The notes beneath the pieces are model-generated. The model saw only the letters and a list, made by a program, of their open reading frames with translations. It did not search any database and was not told the origin of the DNA. Shown one piece after another: positions 44,047 through 52,734 of a stretch of 62,499 bases of DNA. The position numbers and the translations under genes are program-made. Source of the stretch: JBOGVA01 sp050692195 (GTDB taxonomy: Bacteria > Actinomycetota > UBA4738); the NCBI GenBank assembly GCA_050692195.1, contig JBOGVA010000001.1, positions 1-62,499 of the forward strand, in the 5' to 3' direction. Numbering within the stretch: the stretch's first letter is position 1; each line of letters begins with the position of its first letter.

Positions 44047-45189
44047 CTACATATCCAGGCCCAGGACCTGGTTTCCCTCCTCCACCAGCGCCTTGGCATC
44101 GGCATCCGAGGAAGCCGCCCGATCGAGGATCGACATGGCGGCCGGCACGTCCAGGTCCTCGTCGAGCGCGCGGAAGAAGGCCGCCCGGTCCGCGCGTTCG
44201 CCACTCCCATGTGACGCGCCTCTCGGCTCGGCCGTGTTGACGCCTCGGCTCACGTTCGCCAGGTCCTCGTCCCGAAAAGCCCAGTCGTCGCGGTAGTGAT
44301 GCCTCAGCAGGAAGCTCCTCAAGCTGACGGGGTCGTACCGATCCAACAGGTCACGCGTATACACCAGGTTCCCCCGGGACTTGCTCATCTTGTCGTCGCC
44401 GTAGTGGACCATGCCCGTGTGGACCCAGTGCCGCACGAAGGGGCGCTCGCCGGGCACCCCTTCGGCCTGGGCCAGCTCGGATTCGTGGTGCGGGAAGATG
44501 AGGTCCGAGCCTCCGCCGTGGATGTCGACCGGCTGGCCCAGCAACCGGCGGGCCATCGTGGAGCACTCGATGTGCCACCCCGGCCGGCCCGGGCTCCAGG
44601 GGCTGTCCCACCTCGGCTCGTCCGGCTCCGACCTCTGCCACAGCACGAAGTCGAGCGGGTCGTCTTTGGCCGGGTCCTCGGGGTGGCCGCCCCGTTCCGC
44701 AGCGAGCTTCAGCATCTCCTCCCGATCCAGGCGTGAGAGCCGGCCATATCCCGGGTCCGAAGCGACCCGGAAGTACACGGTCCCGTCTCGCTCGAAGGCG
44801 TGCCCGGCCGCGAGCAGCGCTCGAATTTCCTCCACCATCTCCGGGACGAACTGCGTGGCCCGTGGTGAATGCCTTGGCGGAGTGACGCCGAGCGCGGCCA
44901 TGTCTCGCTCGAAGGCTCTGGTTTCGCGGTCGGCGAGCTCCAGGAAGTCGACCTTCCGTTCCCTCGCCGCCCGCAGGATGTCGTCGTCCACGTCGGTCAC
45001 GTTCTGGACGTGCACCACCTCCGCGCCCAGACGCCTCAGGTACCTCGCCAGGACGTCGAACTGGACGTACGTGAAGGCATGCCCCAGATGGGCCGCCTCG
45101 TAGGGGGTGATGCCGCACACGTAGATCGTCATGCGCGGTCGGATCTCGACCTCGCGTAGCTCTTCGGAAACCTCGTCGTACAGGCGCAC
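44047..45189 (-). CDS. mshC: MshC-type cysteine ligase (cysteinyl-tRNA synthetase homolog)
   Basis: A 380-residue class I aminoacyl-tRNA-synthetase fold. Residues ~21-55 contain the zinc ligand in YVCGITPYEAAHLGHA with the HxGH signature. A Cys in WHIECSTMARRLLG, His in FPHHESELAQAE (zinc site) and the KMSKS loop in DDKMSKSRGN follow. CGITPYEAA and the absence of the C-terminal tRNA-binding domain indicate MshC (cysteine to GlcN-inositol, mycothiol pathway) rather than CysS. I placed the start at GTG 45189, since the longer frame overlaps the divergent gene. A true CysS paralog elsewhere would support this assignment. Confidence 0.78.
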   Translation of the reverse strand: MRLYDEVSEELREVEIRPRMTIYVCGITPYEAAHLGHAFTYVQFDVLARYLRRLGAEVVHVQNVTDVDDDILRAARERKVDFLELADRETRAFERDMAALGVTPPRHSPRATQFVPEMVEEIRALLAAGHAFERDGTVYFRVASDPGYGRLSRLDREEMLKLAAERGGHPEDPAKDDPLDFVLWQRSEPDEPRWDSPWSPGRPGWHIECSTMARRLLGQPVDIHGGGSDLIFPHHESELAQAEGVPGERPFVRHWVHTGMVHYGDDKMSKSRGNLVYTRDLLDRYDPVSLRSFLLRHHYRDDWAFRDEDLANVSRGVNTAEPRGASHGSGERADRAAFFRALDEDLDVPAAMSILDRAASSDADAKALVEEGNQVLGLDM

Positions 45190-45224
45190 CCCCGCCGAGG
45201 ATACGCGCTCGCAGTTGGGGCAAG

Positions 45225-45896
45225 ATGGTGGGTATGACCGAGGTCGAGGTCCGCGAGATCGAGATCTCATCGGGTCCGGGTCCGGTCCGGCTGCCCGGCA
45301 CGATGGCGACCACCCCAGGGGCGGGAGCGCCGATGGTGATCTTCGCCCACGGCAGCGGGAGCAGCCGGCACAGCCCGCGGAACCGGCAGGTGGCTCGGAG
45401 CCTCAACCAGGCCGGGCTCGGGACGCTGTTGTTCGATCTCCTCACCCCGGAGGAGGAGGCCGATCGGGGGAACGTTTTCGACGTCGCTCTCCTGGCGAGG
45501 CGCCTGGTGGCAGCCACCGCCTGGTTCCAAGCGCAGCCGGAGGGAAGCCACGCGGCCATCGGTTACTTCGGGGCGAGCACCGGTGCCGCGGCGGCGCTGT
45601 TGGCGGGGGCCGAGCTCGGACCGGCCATCGGCGCTGTGGTCTCTCGCGGAGGCCGCCCCGACCTGGCCGCTCCTCGGCTGGCGGATGTCCGGGCACCAAC
45701 CTTGCTGATCGTGGGCGGAGAGGACTACCAGGTCCTGGAGCTGAACCGGCAGGCCCAGCGGGCTCTGCGGGGTGAGAACGAACTGGTCGTGGTGCCCGGT
45801 GCGGGCCATCTGTTCGAGGAGCCGGGTGCGCTGGAGGAGGTGGCTCGCGCCGCCACCGAATGGTTCGTCCGCCACCTGGGAAGGGCCGAGGCGTGA
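45225..45896 (+). CDS. alpha/beta hydrolase (dienelactone hydrolase family)
   Basis: A 223-residue hydrolase with the nucleophile elbow GYFGASTGAAA, an oxyanion region FAHGSGSSR, an acidic residue in VGGEDYQVL and His in VPGAGHLFEEPG. The family includes dienelactone hydrolases and cytosolic esterases. ATG 45225 follows TTGGGGCAAG; ATG 45234 is an alternative. It overlaps the next gene by four bases (GTGA), so the two may form an operon with the nicotinamidase and CapA-like genes downstream. Confidence 0.85.
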   Translation: MVGMTEVEVREIEISSGPGPVRLPGTMATTPGAGAPMVIFAHGSGSSRHSPRNRQVARSLNQAGLGTLLFDLLTPEEEADRGNVFDVALLARRLVAATAWFQAQPEGSHAAIGYFGASTGAAAALLAGAELGPAIGAVVSRGGRPDLAAPRLADVRAPTLLIVGGEDYQVLELNRQAQRALRGENELVVVPGAGHLFEEPGALEEVARAATEWFVRHLGRAEA

Positions 45897-46321
45897 CCCT
45901 CCGATCGGTCGCCTACGTGATCCTGTACGTCGGGGAGCTGGAACGGTCCATCGCCTTCTATCGGGATGTGATCGGTCTTCCCTACAAGTTCCACGAGTCG
46001 GGGTACGCGGAGTTCGCCACGGAGGGCACGAAGTTCGCGTTGTACGAACGGGCCCGGCTGCCCGGGCTCATCGGCAGGGAAGCGACACAGGGCGGCCCCG
46101 CCGTCGAGGTGGCCTTCCTGGTGGAGCGGGTCGACGAGGAGGCCGCCAGGCTTCGGGGAGCGGGGGTGAAGATACTCTCGGGGCCGGTCGACCGCCCCTG
46201 GGGGCAGCGCACGCTCCACGTCCTCGACCCGGACGGCCACGTCGTGGAGTTCGCCCAGGAGATCCCGCGGGAGCAGCCCCGGCCGGAGACAGGCGACGGT
46301 GAAGGCGTGGCGAGCCCATGA
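45893..46321 (+). CDS. glyoxalase/VOC-family protein
   Basis: A 142-residue vicinal-oxygen-chelate fold protein starting at GTG 45893. It shows one complete module (VAYVILYVGELERSIAFYRDVIGLP) and the second (VEVAFLVERVDEEAARLRGAGV, then TLHVLDPDGHVVEFAQE), with the C-terminal Glu typical of metal binding. It is a single glyoxalase-like subunit, active as a dimer. Possible roles include methylglyoxal detoxification or a ring-cleavage step. The GTGA overlap fixes the start. Confidence 0.87.
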   Translation: MTLRSVAYVILYVGELERSIAFYRDVIGLPYKFHESGYAEFATEGTKFALYERARLPGLIGREATQGGPAVEVAFLVERVDEEAARLRGAGVKILSGPVDRPWGQRTLHVLDPDGHVVEFAQEIPREQPRPETGDGEGVASP

Positions 46322-46340
46322 AGCTCCGGAGGTGACGGCG

Positions 46341-46925
46341 ATGGCCGATTACGACGAGAAGACGGCCCTCATCGTGGTCGACGTGCAGAACGACTTCGCC
46401 GATCCCAAGGGGAGCCTGTACGTGCGCGAGGGGGAGCGGGTGGTACCGGTAGTGAACCGGGAGATCGGCCGGGCGGCCACCGCGGGAGCCCTCATCGTCT
46501 ACACCCAAGACTGGCATCCCGAAACAACCCCTCACTTCGAGAAGGACGGAGGGATCTGGCCCGTGCACTGCGTCCAGGGACGATGGGGGGCCGAGTTCCA
46601 TCCGGACCTGAATGTGGTCGGCGATGTCGTTCGCAAGGGCACGGGCGGTGAGGACGGCTACTCGGGGTTCACCGTCCGTGACCCGACCAGCGGGGCCGAG
46701 GAGCCGACCGGCCTCGAGTCCATGCTCCGGGAGCGTGGCATCGAGAAGGTGGTCGTGGTGGGGTTGGCCACCGACTACTGCGTGAAGGAGACGGCCCTGG
46801 ACGCCGCGCGCAAGGGTTTCGGCGCAACCGTCCTTCTCGAGGGCATCAGGGCGGTCGATCTCCAGCCGGGAGACGGCGAGCGGGCGCTGGACGAGATTCG
46901 GCAGGCCGGGGTCCATCTGGAGTGA
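46341..46925 (+). CDS. pncA: nicotinamidase-like isochorismatase-family hydrolase
   Basis: A 194-residue cysteine hydrolase. Catalytic Asp in VVDVQNDFADP, Cys in GLATDYCVKETALDA, and a metal site D-W-H-P-x-x-x-P-H in TQDWHPETTPHF are all present. The DWHP motif separates nicotinamidases from plain isochorismatases. It deamidates nicotinamide to nicotinate in NAD salvage. ATG 46341 follows GGAGGTGACGGCG. An in-frame ATG upstream at 46299 overlaps the VOC gene. Confidence 0.88.
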   Translation: MADYDEKTALIVVDVQNDFADPKGSLYVREGERVVPVVNREIGRAATAGALIVYTQDWHPETTPHFEKDGGIWPVHCVQGRWGAEFHPDLNVVGDVVRKGTGGEDGYSGFTVRDPTSGAEEPTGLESMLRERGIEKVVVVGLATDYCVKETALDAARKGFGATVLLEGIRAVDLQPGDGERALDEIRQAGVHLE

Positions 46926-46976
46926 GGTCTCCAGGCCGAGTGAAACTCCGTTCTCAAGGTCCGAGGTGAGGCCGGT

Positions 46977-47936
46977 CTGGCCGTCAAGCTGGCGCTCGCG
47001 GGCGACGCGATGCTCGGACGAGGGGTTGCGGAACGCCTGGCGACGGCCCAGCCCGATTCGCTCTTCTCCCAAGAGGTGGTCGACCTGGCGCGGGAAGCCG
47101 ACCTGTTCGTCCTGAACCTGGAGTGCTGCATCTCGGAACGGGGAGAGCCGTGGCGCCGTCCGGGGAAGCCGTTCTTCTTCCGGGCACCCCCGGCCGCCGC
47201 CCAGGCGCTGGCCCACCTGGGCGTGAGCTGCGTGACCCTGGCCAACAACCACGCGCTGGATTTCGGACCGGAGGCGCTGCTGGACACCCTGGATCATCTG
47301 GCTGCGGTCGGGATCGCCTGGGTCGGGGCCGGAGAGGACGCGGAAAGAGCGAGGGCCCCCGCCGTCCTGCAGGCCGGAGGCTTCCGGCTGGCGGTCATCG
47401 GCGTCACCGATCACCCGGAGGATTTCGCGGCGGGGCCGTCCAGGCCGGGGGTGGCCTTCGCCGACCTGGAGAGCGGTGTCCCGGACTGGCTGACGGCCGA
47501 TATTGGGCGGCTGGAGGCAGACTCCGTCCTGGTGACGCCTCACTGGGGACCGAACATGATGCCCGAGCCCGTCGCCCATGTCCGGCTGGCCGCTCGGGTG
47601 CTCGTCGACGCCGGCGCGACCCTGGTGGCGGGCCACTCGGCGCACGTGTTCCAGGGAATCCAGGGGCGGGTCCTGTACGACCTGGGCGACTTCCTGGACG
47701 ACTACATGGTCGACCCGGTCCTCCGGAACGACCTCGGGCTGCTGTTCCTCGTCACCTTCGAGGAGGAAAGCCCCACTCGGTTGGAGGCGGTTCCCCTAAA
47801 GCTGGAGTTCTGCTACACGCGGCTGGCCGACGGAGAGGACGCGGCGTGGATCCGCCGGCGATTCCACCGGGCGTGCGCGGCATTCGGCACCGAGGTGAAG
47901 GAGGAGGAAGGGCGCCTGGTGGTGGACTGGCCCTAA
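46977..47936 (+). CDS. CapA/PGA-synthesis-type metallophosphatase, start codon CTG
   Basis: A ~319-residue calcineurin-like protein of the CapA (PGA_cap) family. The metal motif GDAMLGRG begins before the first ATG (47010), so translation must start upstream. The first usable codon in the open frame is CTG 46977 (LAVKLALAGDAMLGRG), six bases after GAGGTGAGG. Further motifs are NLECCIS, LANNHALDFG, VTPHWG and GHSAHVFQGIQ. CapA proteins act in capsule or polyglutamate synthesis; many actinobacterial members have no known substrate. Confidence 0.82.
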   Translation: MAVKLALAGDAMLGRGVAERLATAQPDSLFSQEVVDLAREADLFVLNLECCISERGEPWRRPGKPFFFRAPPAAAQALAHLGVSCVTLANNHALDFGPEALLDTLDHLAAVGIAWVGAGEDAERARAPAVLQAGGFRLAVIGVTDHPEDFAAGPSRPGVAFADLESGVPDWLTADIGRLEADSVLVTPHWGPNMMPEPVAHVRLAARVLVDAGATLVAGHSAHVFQGIQGRVLYDLGDFLDDYMVDPVLRNDLGLLFLVTFEEESPTRLEAVPLKLEFCYTRLADGEDAAWIRRRFHRACAAFGTEVKEEEGRLVVDWP

Positions 47937-47957
47937 GAGCGCCCTGATCCGGCGGTC

Positions 47958-48611
47958 CTATCCTTCGGGCAGGCCGTGGCGTCCGACCAATGGGACGAAG
48001 TACGCGCCGGTCAGCCTGGCCTCCTGCACCAGGCCGGCGCCTTCCTTTCGGAAGGCCACGACGACCTCGCTTCCCCCCGGACCGACCGGGTGAACGATCA
48101 GGCCTTCCTCGACGAGCTGCTCGACCAGTGGGGAGGGGACTTCCGGGGCGGCCGCGGAGACGAGGATGGCGTCGTACGGGGCGTGCTCCGCAACCCCCCG
48201 GGTCCCGTCTCCCACCAGGACGGTCACCCGCTCGATCCCGGCCGCATCGAGGTTCGCCTTGGCCTGTTCGGCCAGATCGGCGAACCGCTCGATGGAGAAG
48301 ACCTCGCGGGCCAGCAGGGCCAGGATGGCCGTCTGGAACCCGAGCCCGGTCCCGACCTCCAACACGCGTTCCTCTCCCGTCAGCCGGAGGCCCTCCACCA
48401 TCCTCGCGATCAATGAGGGCTGCGTGGTGACCTGTCGGTGCGGGATCCGGAGGGGGCGGTCCTCGTAGGCGCGGGCAACTTCAGCCCTGGTGACGAACCC
48501 GGCCCGATCCACGCGGCGAAACGCGTCGATCACCCGTTCGTCCCGGATGCCTTCGTCGCGGATGGCCGTGATCAGACTTTCCGGGGAGTCGGCGGACCGC
48601 GGCGCGCGCAC
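47958..48611 (-). CDS. pcm: protein-L-isoaspartate O-methyltransferase
   Basis: A 217-residue SAM-dependent methyltransferase. It has the family signature IPHRQVTTQPSLIARMVE (PIPHGQTISQP-like), motif I VLEVGTGLGFQTAILA (~94-109), and VLVGDGTRG followed by APYDAILVSAAAPEVP. It repairs isoaspartyl residues in aged proteins. GTG 48611 is chosen as start, just downstream of the peroxiredoxin gene on the same strand. The open frame continues upstream through that gene, but there it reads as overlap only. Confidence 0.9.
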   Translation of the reverse strand: MRAPRSADSPESLITAIRDEGIRDERVIDAFRRVDRAGFVTRAEVARAYEDRPLRIPHRQVTTQPSLIARMVEGLRLTGEERVLEVGTGLGFQTAILALLAREVFSIERFADLAEQAKANLDAAGIERVTVLVGDGTRGVAEHAPYDAILVSAAAPEVPSPLVEQLVEEGLIVHPVGPGGSEVVVAFRKEGAGLVQEARLTGAYFVPLVGRHGLPEG

Positions 48612-48631
48612 GGAACGGAGGCATCCCGGCG

Positions 48632-49099
48632 CTAGCCGGCCAGGGCCTCGAGCGCTTTCGGGACGGTGTCCTCGGGCTTGACCCTGTACGACGCCTGGGC
48701 GACCTTGCCGTCCTCGTCGATGAGGAACGAGGATCGAAGGATGCCCATGGAGGTCTTTCCGTAAAGAGTCTTCTCTCCCCACACGCCGTAGGCCTCGGCC
48801 ACCGAGTGGTCGGGGTCGGAGAGAAGCGGGAACCCGAGGCCGTACTTGCGGTCGAACTTGCCTTGCTTGTCGGGCTCGTCCGGGCTGATGCCGACGACGT
48901 CGACGCCGAGCGAGCCCAGGTCGCTGCGCGCGTCCCGTACGCTGCACGACTGGGCCGTGCAGCCGGAGGTATCGGCCTCGGGATAGAAGTAGACCAGCAG
49001 CTTGCGGCCGCCATAGTCGGACAGGTTGACGACGGCGCCGTCTTGATCGCGCAGGGAGAACGATGGGGCTTTGTCGCCCGGCTCGAGACGTTGCATCAT
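48632..49099 (-). CDS. bcp: thioredoxin-dependent peroxiredoxin (Bcp/PrxQ)
   Basis: A 155-residue PrxQ. The peroxidatic and resolving cysteines are five residues apart in YPEADTSGCTAQSC (C47, C52), with the Thr/Ser and Arg helpers. GKTSMGILRSSFLID is typical of the family. It reduces hydroperoxides. It lies 20 bases upstream of pcm, so protein repair and peroxide defence are co-expressed. Confidence 0.93.
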   Translation of the reverse strand: MMQRLEPGDKAPSFSLRDQDGAVVNLSDYGGRKLLVYFYPEADTSGCTAQSCSVRDARSDLGSLGVDVVGISPDEPDKQGKFDRKYGLGFPLLSDPDHSVAEAYGVWGEKTLYGKTSMGILRSSFLIDEDGKVAQASYRVKPEDTVPKALEALAG

Positions 49100-49136
49100 C
49101 CGGACGATACCGCAGGGCTCCCGCGGAGGTGAGCTT

Positions 49137-49478
49137 GTGCCGAGGATCGAGGGATATCGCTTCGGGCGGGTCCTGGTCGATGGACAGGAGCAGACGAAGG
49201 ACGTGATCGTCCTGCCCGGCCGGGTGGTGCCCGGATGGTGGCGGCGCGAGGGGCATGCTCTGGTCTGGGAGGATCTCCAGGGGGTGCTGGACGAGCTTCC
49301 CGAGCGGCTGGTGGTGGGGACGGGCGCGACGGGGCAGATGCGGCCCGATCCAGCTGCGATCGACCGGCTCAGGGAGCGGGGGATCGAAGTCGAGGCACTG
49401 AGGACGGACCAGGCGGTGCTCCGGTACGGCGAGCTGGACCCGCGCCGAACGGCCGCGGCGCTTCACCTCACATGCTGA
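49137..49478 (+). CDS. Mth938-like (DUF498) domain protein
   Basis: A 113-residue protein with a Mth938/DUF498 fold. It shows YRFGRVLVDGQEQTKDVIVLPGRV at the start, the LVVGTGATGQM loop (~60-70), and VEALRTDQAVLRYGEL at the end. Human AAMDC and bacterial relatives are of unknown biochemical function. GTG 49137 is used; an earlier in-frame ATG at 49071 has no ribosome site. The stop overlaps the next gene by seven bases. Confidence 0.8.
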   Translation: MPRIEGYRFGRVLVDGQEQTKDVIVLPGRVVPGWWRREGHALVWEDLQGVLDELPERLVVGTGATGQMRPDPAAIDRLRERGIEVEALRTDQAVLRYGELDPRRTAAALHLTC

Positions 49479-50026
49479 GCAAGGCGGCCGTTCCCTGGGT
49501 CGTCCTGAGCCTGGTCATGGCGTCCTGCCGAGCCCCCAGACCCTCCGCTACCGAGCTGGGGGCCAACGCGCCGAACTCGATTCGCCTCGAGACGACCGCG
49601 TTCGTCACCGGCTCGACCATCCCGGCCCTCTACACGTGCGACGGTCAGGACGTCTCGCCGCCGCTGACCTGGTCCGGCGGCCCCTCCGCGGACGAGTACG
49701 CGCTGATCGTCGTCGACCGGGACGCGCCCAGGGGAGAGTTCGTTCACTGGGTGGTCTTCAAGATATCGCCGACGGCGAGCGCCTCTCCCCAGGGCGGTCC
49801 GCCCCAGGGAGGGGTGGAGGGCGAGAACGGGTTCGGCAGTGCCGGTTACGGCGGTCCCTGCCCGCCCTCGGGCGACCCTCCGCATCGCTACGTCTTCACG
49901 ATCTACGCGTTAGGCCCCGGCGGCTCCGAGGGACTGGCCGCGGGCGCCTCGCTCGATGAGGTCGCGGACGCCATCGGCTGCTGCATCCGGGCGACGGGGT
50001 CCCTGACGGGGACGTACTCGAGGTAG
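49472..50026 (+). CDS. YbhB/YbcL-type PEBP lipoprotein
   Basis: A 184-residue protein. A signal peptide ends in a lipobox (VMASC, Cys19), giving an exported lipoprotein. The mature domain is a phosphatidylethanolamine-binding-protein fold (IPALYTCDGQDVSPPLTW, ALIVVDRDAP, HWVVFKI, YGGPCPPSGDPPHRYVFTIYAL). PEBP proteins bind anionic or phosphorylated ligands, and the function in bacteria is mostly unknown. A Cys pair near the C-terminus (GCCIRATG) is extra. ATG 49472 overlaps the DUF498 stop. Confidence 0.87.
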   Translation: MLSKAAVPWVVLSLVMASCRAPRPSATELGANAPNSIRLETTAFVTGSTIPALYTCDGQDVSPPLTWSGGPSADEYALIVVDRDAPRGEFVHWVVFKISPTASASPQGGPPQGGVEGENGFGSAGYGGPCPPSGDPPHRYVFTIYALGPGGSEGLAAGASLDEVADAIGCCIRATGSLTGTYSR

Positions 50027-50030
50027 GCAG

Positions 50031-50816
50031 TTGCCCCCGGACCTGCGCCAGGTCGAAGGACTCCTCCTCGACGTCGACGGTGTCCTGGTCTCGGACTGGC
50101 AGCCGCTCTCGGGCGCGGTTGATGCATTCGCCCGTCTGCGAGAGCTGAAGGTCCCGTTCCGCCTGATGACGAACACGACGATGCTCAGCCGGAGCGGCCT
50201 GGCGGCGACCCTGGCGGAGGCCGGGTTCGACGTGGAGCGGAGCGAGCTGGTCACGGCCCCACTGGCCACGGCGGCCCTCCTTCGGTCCCGCTACCCCGGC
50301 GCCCGATGCTTCCTGCTGGGGGCGGCCGACCTGTCCGAGGACCTCGAAGGCGTGACGCTGGTCGATGAAGGAGCGGACGTGGTGGTGGCGGGCGCCGACG
50401 AGGCCTTCACGTGGGAGAACCTCAACCGGGCCTTCCGGATGCTTCTGGACGGGGCCACGCACGTGGCCATGCACCGCAACCTGTCCTGGCTGACCGGAGG
50501 CCGACTGGCGCTCGACGCCGGCGCGTACGTCGCGGGGCTGGAGGAGGCGGCCGGAGTGAAGGCGCTTGTGGCCGGTAAGCCCTCTTCGGACTTCTTCCGG
50601 CAGGCCGTGGCTCTGCTGGGGATGCCGGCCGAACGGGTAGCGATGGTCGGAGACGACCTCCAGAACGATGTTCTGGCGGCCCAGGCGCTCGGGCTGACGG
50701 GGGTCCTGGTCAGGGCGGGGGAATCCCGCCCTGGTCCGGCGGGGCGGCCGGCGGGGAAGCCCGACCACGTGATCGACTCGATCGCGGAACTCCCGGGGGC
50801 GCTCGGCCCACGATGA
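50031..50816 (+). CDS. HAD superfamily phosphatase (NagD/LHPP type)
   Basis: A 261-residue HAD-IIA hydrolase starting at TTG 50031. The nucleophile Asp is in LLLDVDGVLVSDW (DxDG). The cap domain holds LMTNTTMLSR as motif II. The C-terminal motifs are Lys in VAGKPSSDFF and the acidic pair in VGDDLQNDVLAA. NagD/LHPP enzymes dephosphorylate small metabolites or phosphohistidine; the substrate is not evident. It is separated from the PEBP gene by four bases. Confidence 0.9.
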   Translation: MPPDLRQVEGLLLDVDGVLVSDWQPLSGAVDAFARLRELKVPFRLMTNTTMLSRSGLAATLAEAGFDVERSELVTAPLATAALLRSRYPGARCFLLGAADLSEDLEGVTLVDEGADVVVAGADEAFTWENLNRAFRMLLDGATHVAMHRNLSWLTGGRLALDAGAYVAGLEEAAGVKALVAGKPSSDFFRQAVALLGMPAERVAMVGDDLQNDVLAAQALGLTGVLVRAGESRPGPAGRPAGKPDHVIDSIAELPGALGPR

Positions 50817-50823
50817 GGCGGAG

Positions 50824-51204
50824 CTAGTCGGCGCGCTCGGCGGTGGCGCGGGAGATGTCGCGCATCGACAGCATGCCGAGTGGATTGTCGCCGTCCACGA
50901 CCGGCAGGTGGCGGAAGCCCCCCGTGAGCATGATGTCCAGCGCCTCCTGGATGGTCGCGTCGGGGCGAATGGTCTTGGGGTTGCGGGTCATGTAGTGCTC
51001 TATCGAGTGCCTGGCGGCGTCGAAGTCCTGGGACAGGGCGCGGACGATGTCGCGTTCCGTGAAGATCCCGATCAGTGCCCCACCCTCGAGCACCAGCGCC
51101 GAGCCCACGTGATGCTCGCCCATCACGGTGGCCGTCTCCGCCACGGTGGCCGATGGTTCGACCGTGATCAACCCGGTGGTCATCACCTCGCGCACGGTGG
51201 TCAT
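50824..51204 (-). CDS. CBS-domain-pair protein
   Basis: A 126-residue protein with two CBS motifs (VREVMTTGLITVEPSAT...GIFTERDIVRA and YMTRNPKTIRPDAT...GMLSMRDIS). These bind adenine nucleotides. There is no other domain, so it is a small regulator. ATG 51204 is used; a GTG at 51234 adds ten residues. It is convergent with the HAD gene (7 bases). Confidence 0.9.
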   Translation of the reverse strand: MTTVREVMTTGLITVEPSATVAETATVMGEHHVGSALVLEGGALIGIFTERDIVRALSQDFDAARHSIEHYMTRNPKTIRPDATIQEALDIMLTGGFRHLPVVDGDNPLGMLSMRDISRATAERAD

Positions 51205-51304
51205 TCGTATCTCGACTGCAGAGCCTACTCCCACCGCGTCCGGCCTGCGCCTGGCGGTCGCGAGTTTCCCTTGGGCCGGCCCCCGCCGGTAGCCTGGCGG
51301 CTCG

Positions 51305-52180
51305 ATGGATGTGCGGCCCGCCCTGAGGGAGTGGTACCGGCCCCGGCGACTCGCCTACCCGTGGCGCCAGCTTCGGCCAGACCCCTACCGGGTCCTGGTC
51401 AGCGAGGTGATGCTCCAGCAGACGCAGGCTTCCCGGGTGAGCCCGGCCTACCGCGCCTTCCTCAGGCGGTTCCCGACCGTGGTGGCCCTGGCCTCGGCGT
51501 CCCGCCGCGAGGTGCTGGAGGCGTGGGATGGCCTGGGGTACAACCGGCGTGCGGTTGCCCTGTCGGAAGCGGCTCGAGCGATCGTCGCGGACCATGGCGG
51601 TCGCCTCCCTGCCGATCCTGAGGCGCTGATCAAGCTTCGGGGTGTCGGGCCATACACAGCGGCCGCGGTGGCGTCGATCGGGCACGGGGTGCCGGTGGCG
51701 GCGGTCGACACGAACGTGGCCCGGGTCCTAGCTCGAGCGGCCCTGGGCCGGGAGCGACATCACGTGCCGGCAGCCCAGCTTCGAAGGGCCGCCGACGAGT
51801 GGCTGGATCTCTCGGATCCGGGGGCCTGGAACCAGGCCTTGATGGACCTCGGGCGCGAGGTCTGCCGTCCCAAGCCTCGTTGCGAGGCATGTCCCATCTT
51901 CGACGCCTGCCGGTTCCGTCGAAGCTCTTCGGTGGCGCGCCGCCCACAGAGCCGCCGGCAGCCGAGGTTCCGAGGATCGTCTCGCCAGCTTCGCGGAGCG
52001 GTCATCCGTATCCTGAGAACCACGCCCTCGGCCACGATCGGAGCGCTGGCGCTCGCCGCAGGCGAACCGCCGGAACGGGTGTCCGGTGCCGTGCGGGCAT
52101 TGGCCGCGGAGGGCCTCGTCACCGCCGGCCCCGCCGCCCTGGCCGGCCGCCCCGCAGGGCGAGTCCGATTGGGAGACTGA
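51305..52180 (+). CDS. mutY: A/G-specific adenine DNA glycosylase (MutY)
   Basis: A 291-residue HhH-GPD protein. It has the catalytic Glu region SEVMLQQTQASR, the GLGYNRRA loop, HhH LRGVGPYTAAAVAS with the Asp in VDTNVARVL, and the [4Fe-4S] site C-x6-C-x2-C-x5-C in CRPKPRCEACPIFDAC. It removes adenine opposite 8-oxoguanine. The NUDIX C-terminal domain of MutY is replaced by a short winged-helix-like tail (~225-290). The start ATG 51305 is the only candidate. Confidence 0.92.
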   Translation: MDVRPALREWYRPRRLAYPWRQLRPDPYRVLVSEVMLQQTQASRVSPAYRAFLRRFPTVVALASASRREVLEAWDGLGYNRRAVALSEAARAIVADHGGRLPADPEALIKLRGVGPYTAAAVASIGHGVPVAAVDTNVARVLARAALGRERHHVPAAQLRRAADEWLDLSDPGAWNQALMDLGREVCRPKPRCEACPIFDACRFRRSSSVARRPQSRRQPRFRGSSRQLRGAVIRILRTTPSATIGALALAAGEPPERVSGAVRALAAEGLVTAGPAALAGRPAGRVRLGD

Positions 52181-52245
52181 GGGCCGGGACCTCGCGGCGT
52201 TCGTTTCGGCTATCGTGAGGACCAGCCAACCCAAGGAGTCGAAGA

Positions 52246-52734
52246 ATGGGCATCTTGCCTGAACGGATCGAGGAGCTTCTGAACTCGGCTCTGGTCGGTG
52301 AGCTGACGGTGCTGGACGAGCGAAGTCGCCCGGTGACCCACCCACTCATTCCGCTGTACGACGGGGAGCGCATCTATCTCACCTCGAGCGTGCTGTTCTC
52401 CAAGAAGCTCGAGCACATCAAGCGCAACCCGAAGGTATCTCTCTCCATCAGCGATCCCAGGGCCGTGAGCGTCGAGCGGTTCAGGCGCGCCACGATCCAG
52501 GGCGACGCGCTGGTCGACGACTCGGACCTCCACTCCGGCTGGGAGAAGAAGGTCCTGCCGCTGTGGAGGGTCAAGGAGCCGGCCATCGACTTCTTCCTGG
52601 GCAAGCGGGTGGCCCTTCCGCTGTTCTTCGAGCGAGGGATCATCGAGATCCGGCCGCGCCGGGCCTTCCTGTGGGAGGACGGGAGGACCGATCAGCCCCC
52701 GCAAGTCTTCGAGCTGGAGGGGGCGAGTCGATGA
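52246..52734 (+). CDS. pyridoxamine-5'-phosphate-oxidase-like split-barrel protein
   Basis: A 162-residue protein with AAGGAG upstream of ATG 52246. The PNPOx-like split barrel shows ELTVLDERSRPVTHPLIPLYDGERIYLTSS and FSKKLEHIKRNPKVSLSI, a typical F420/FMN-binding pattern of actinobacterial oxidoreductases. It overlaps the next gene by four bases (ATGA). That gene contains another split-barrel domain, so the two may be paralogous subunits. Confidence 0.82.
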   Translation: MGILPERIEELLNSALVGELTVLDERSRPVTHPLIPLYDGERIYLTSSVLFSKKLEHIKRNPKVSLSISDPRAVSVERFRRATIQGDALVDDSDLHSGWEKKVLPLWRVKEPAIDFFLGKRVALPLFFERGIIEIRPRRAFLWEDGRTDQPPQVFELEGASR

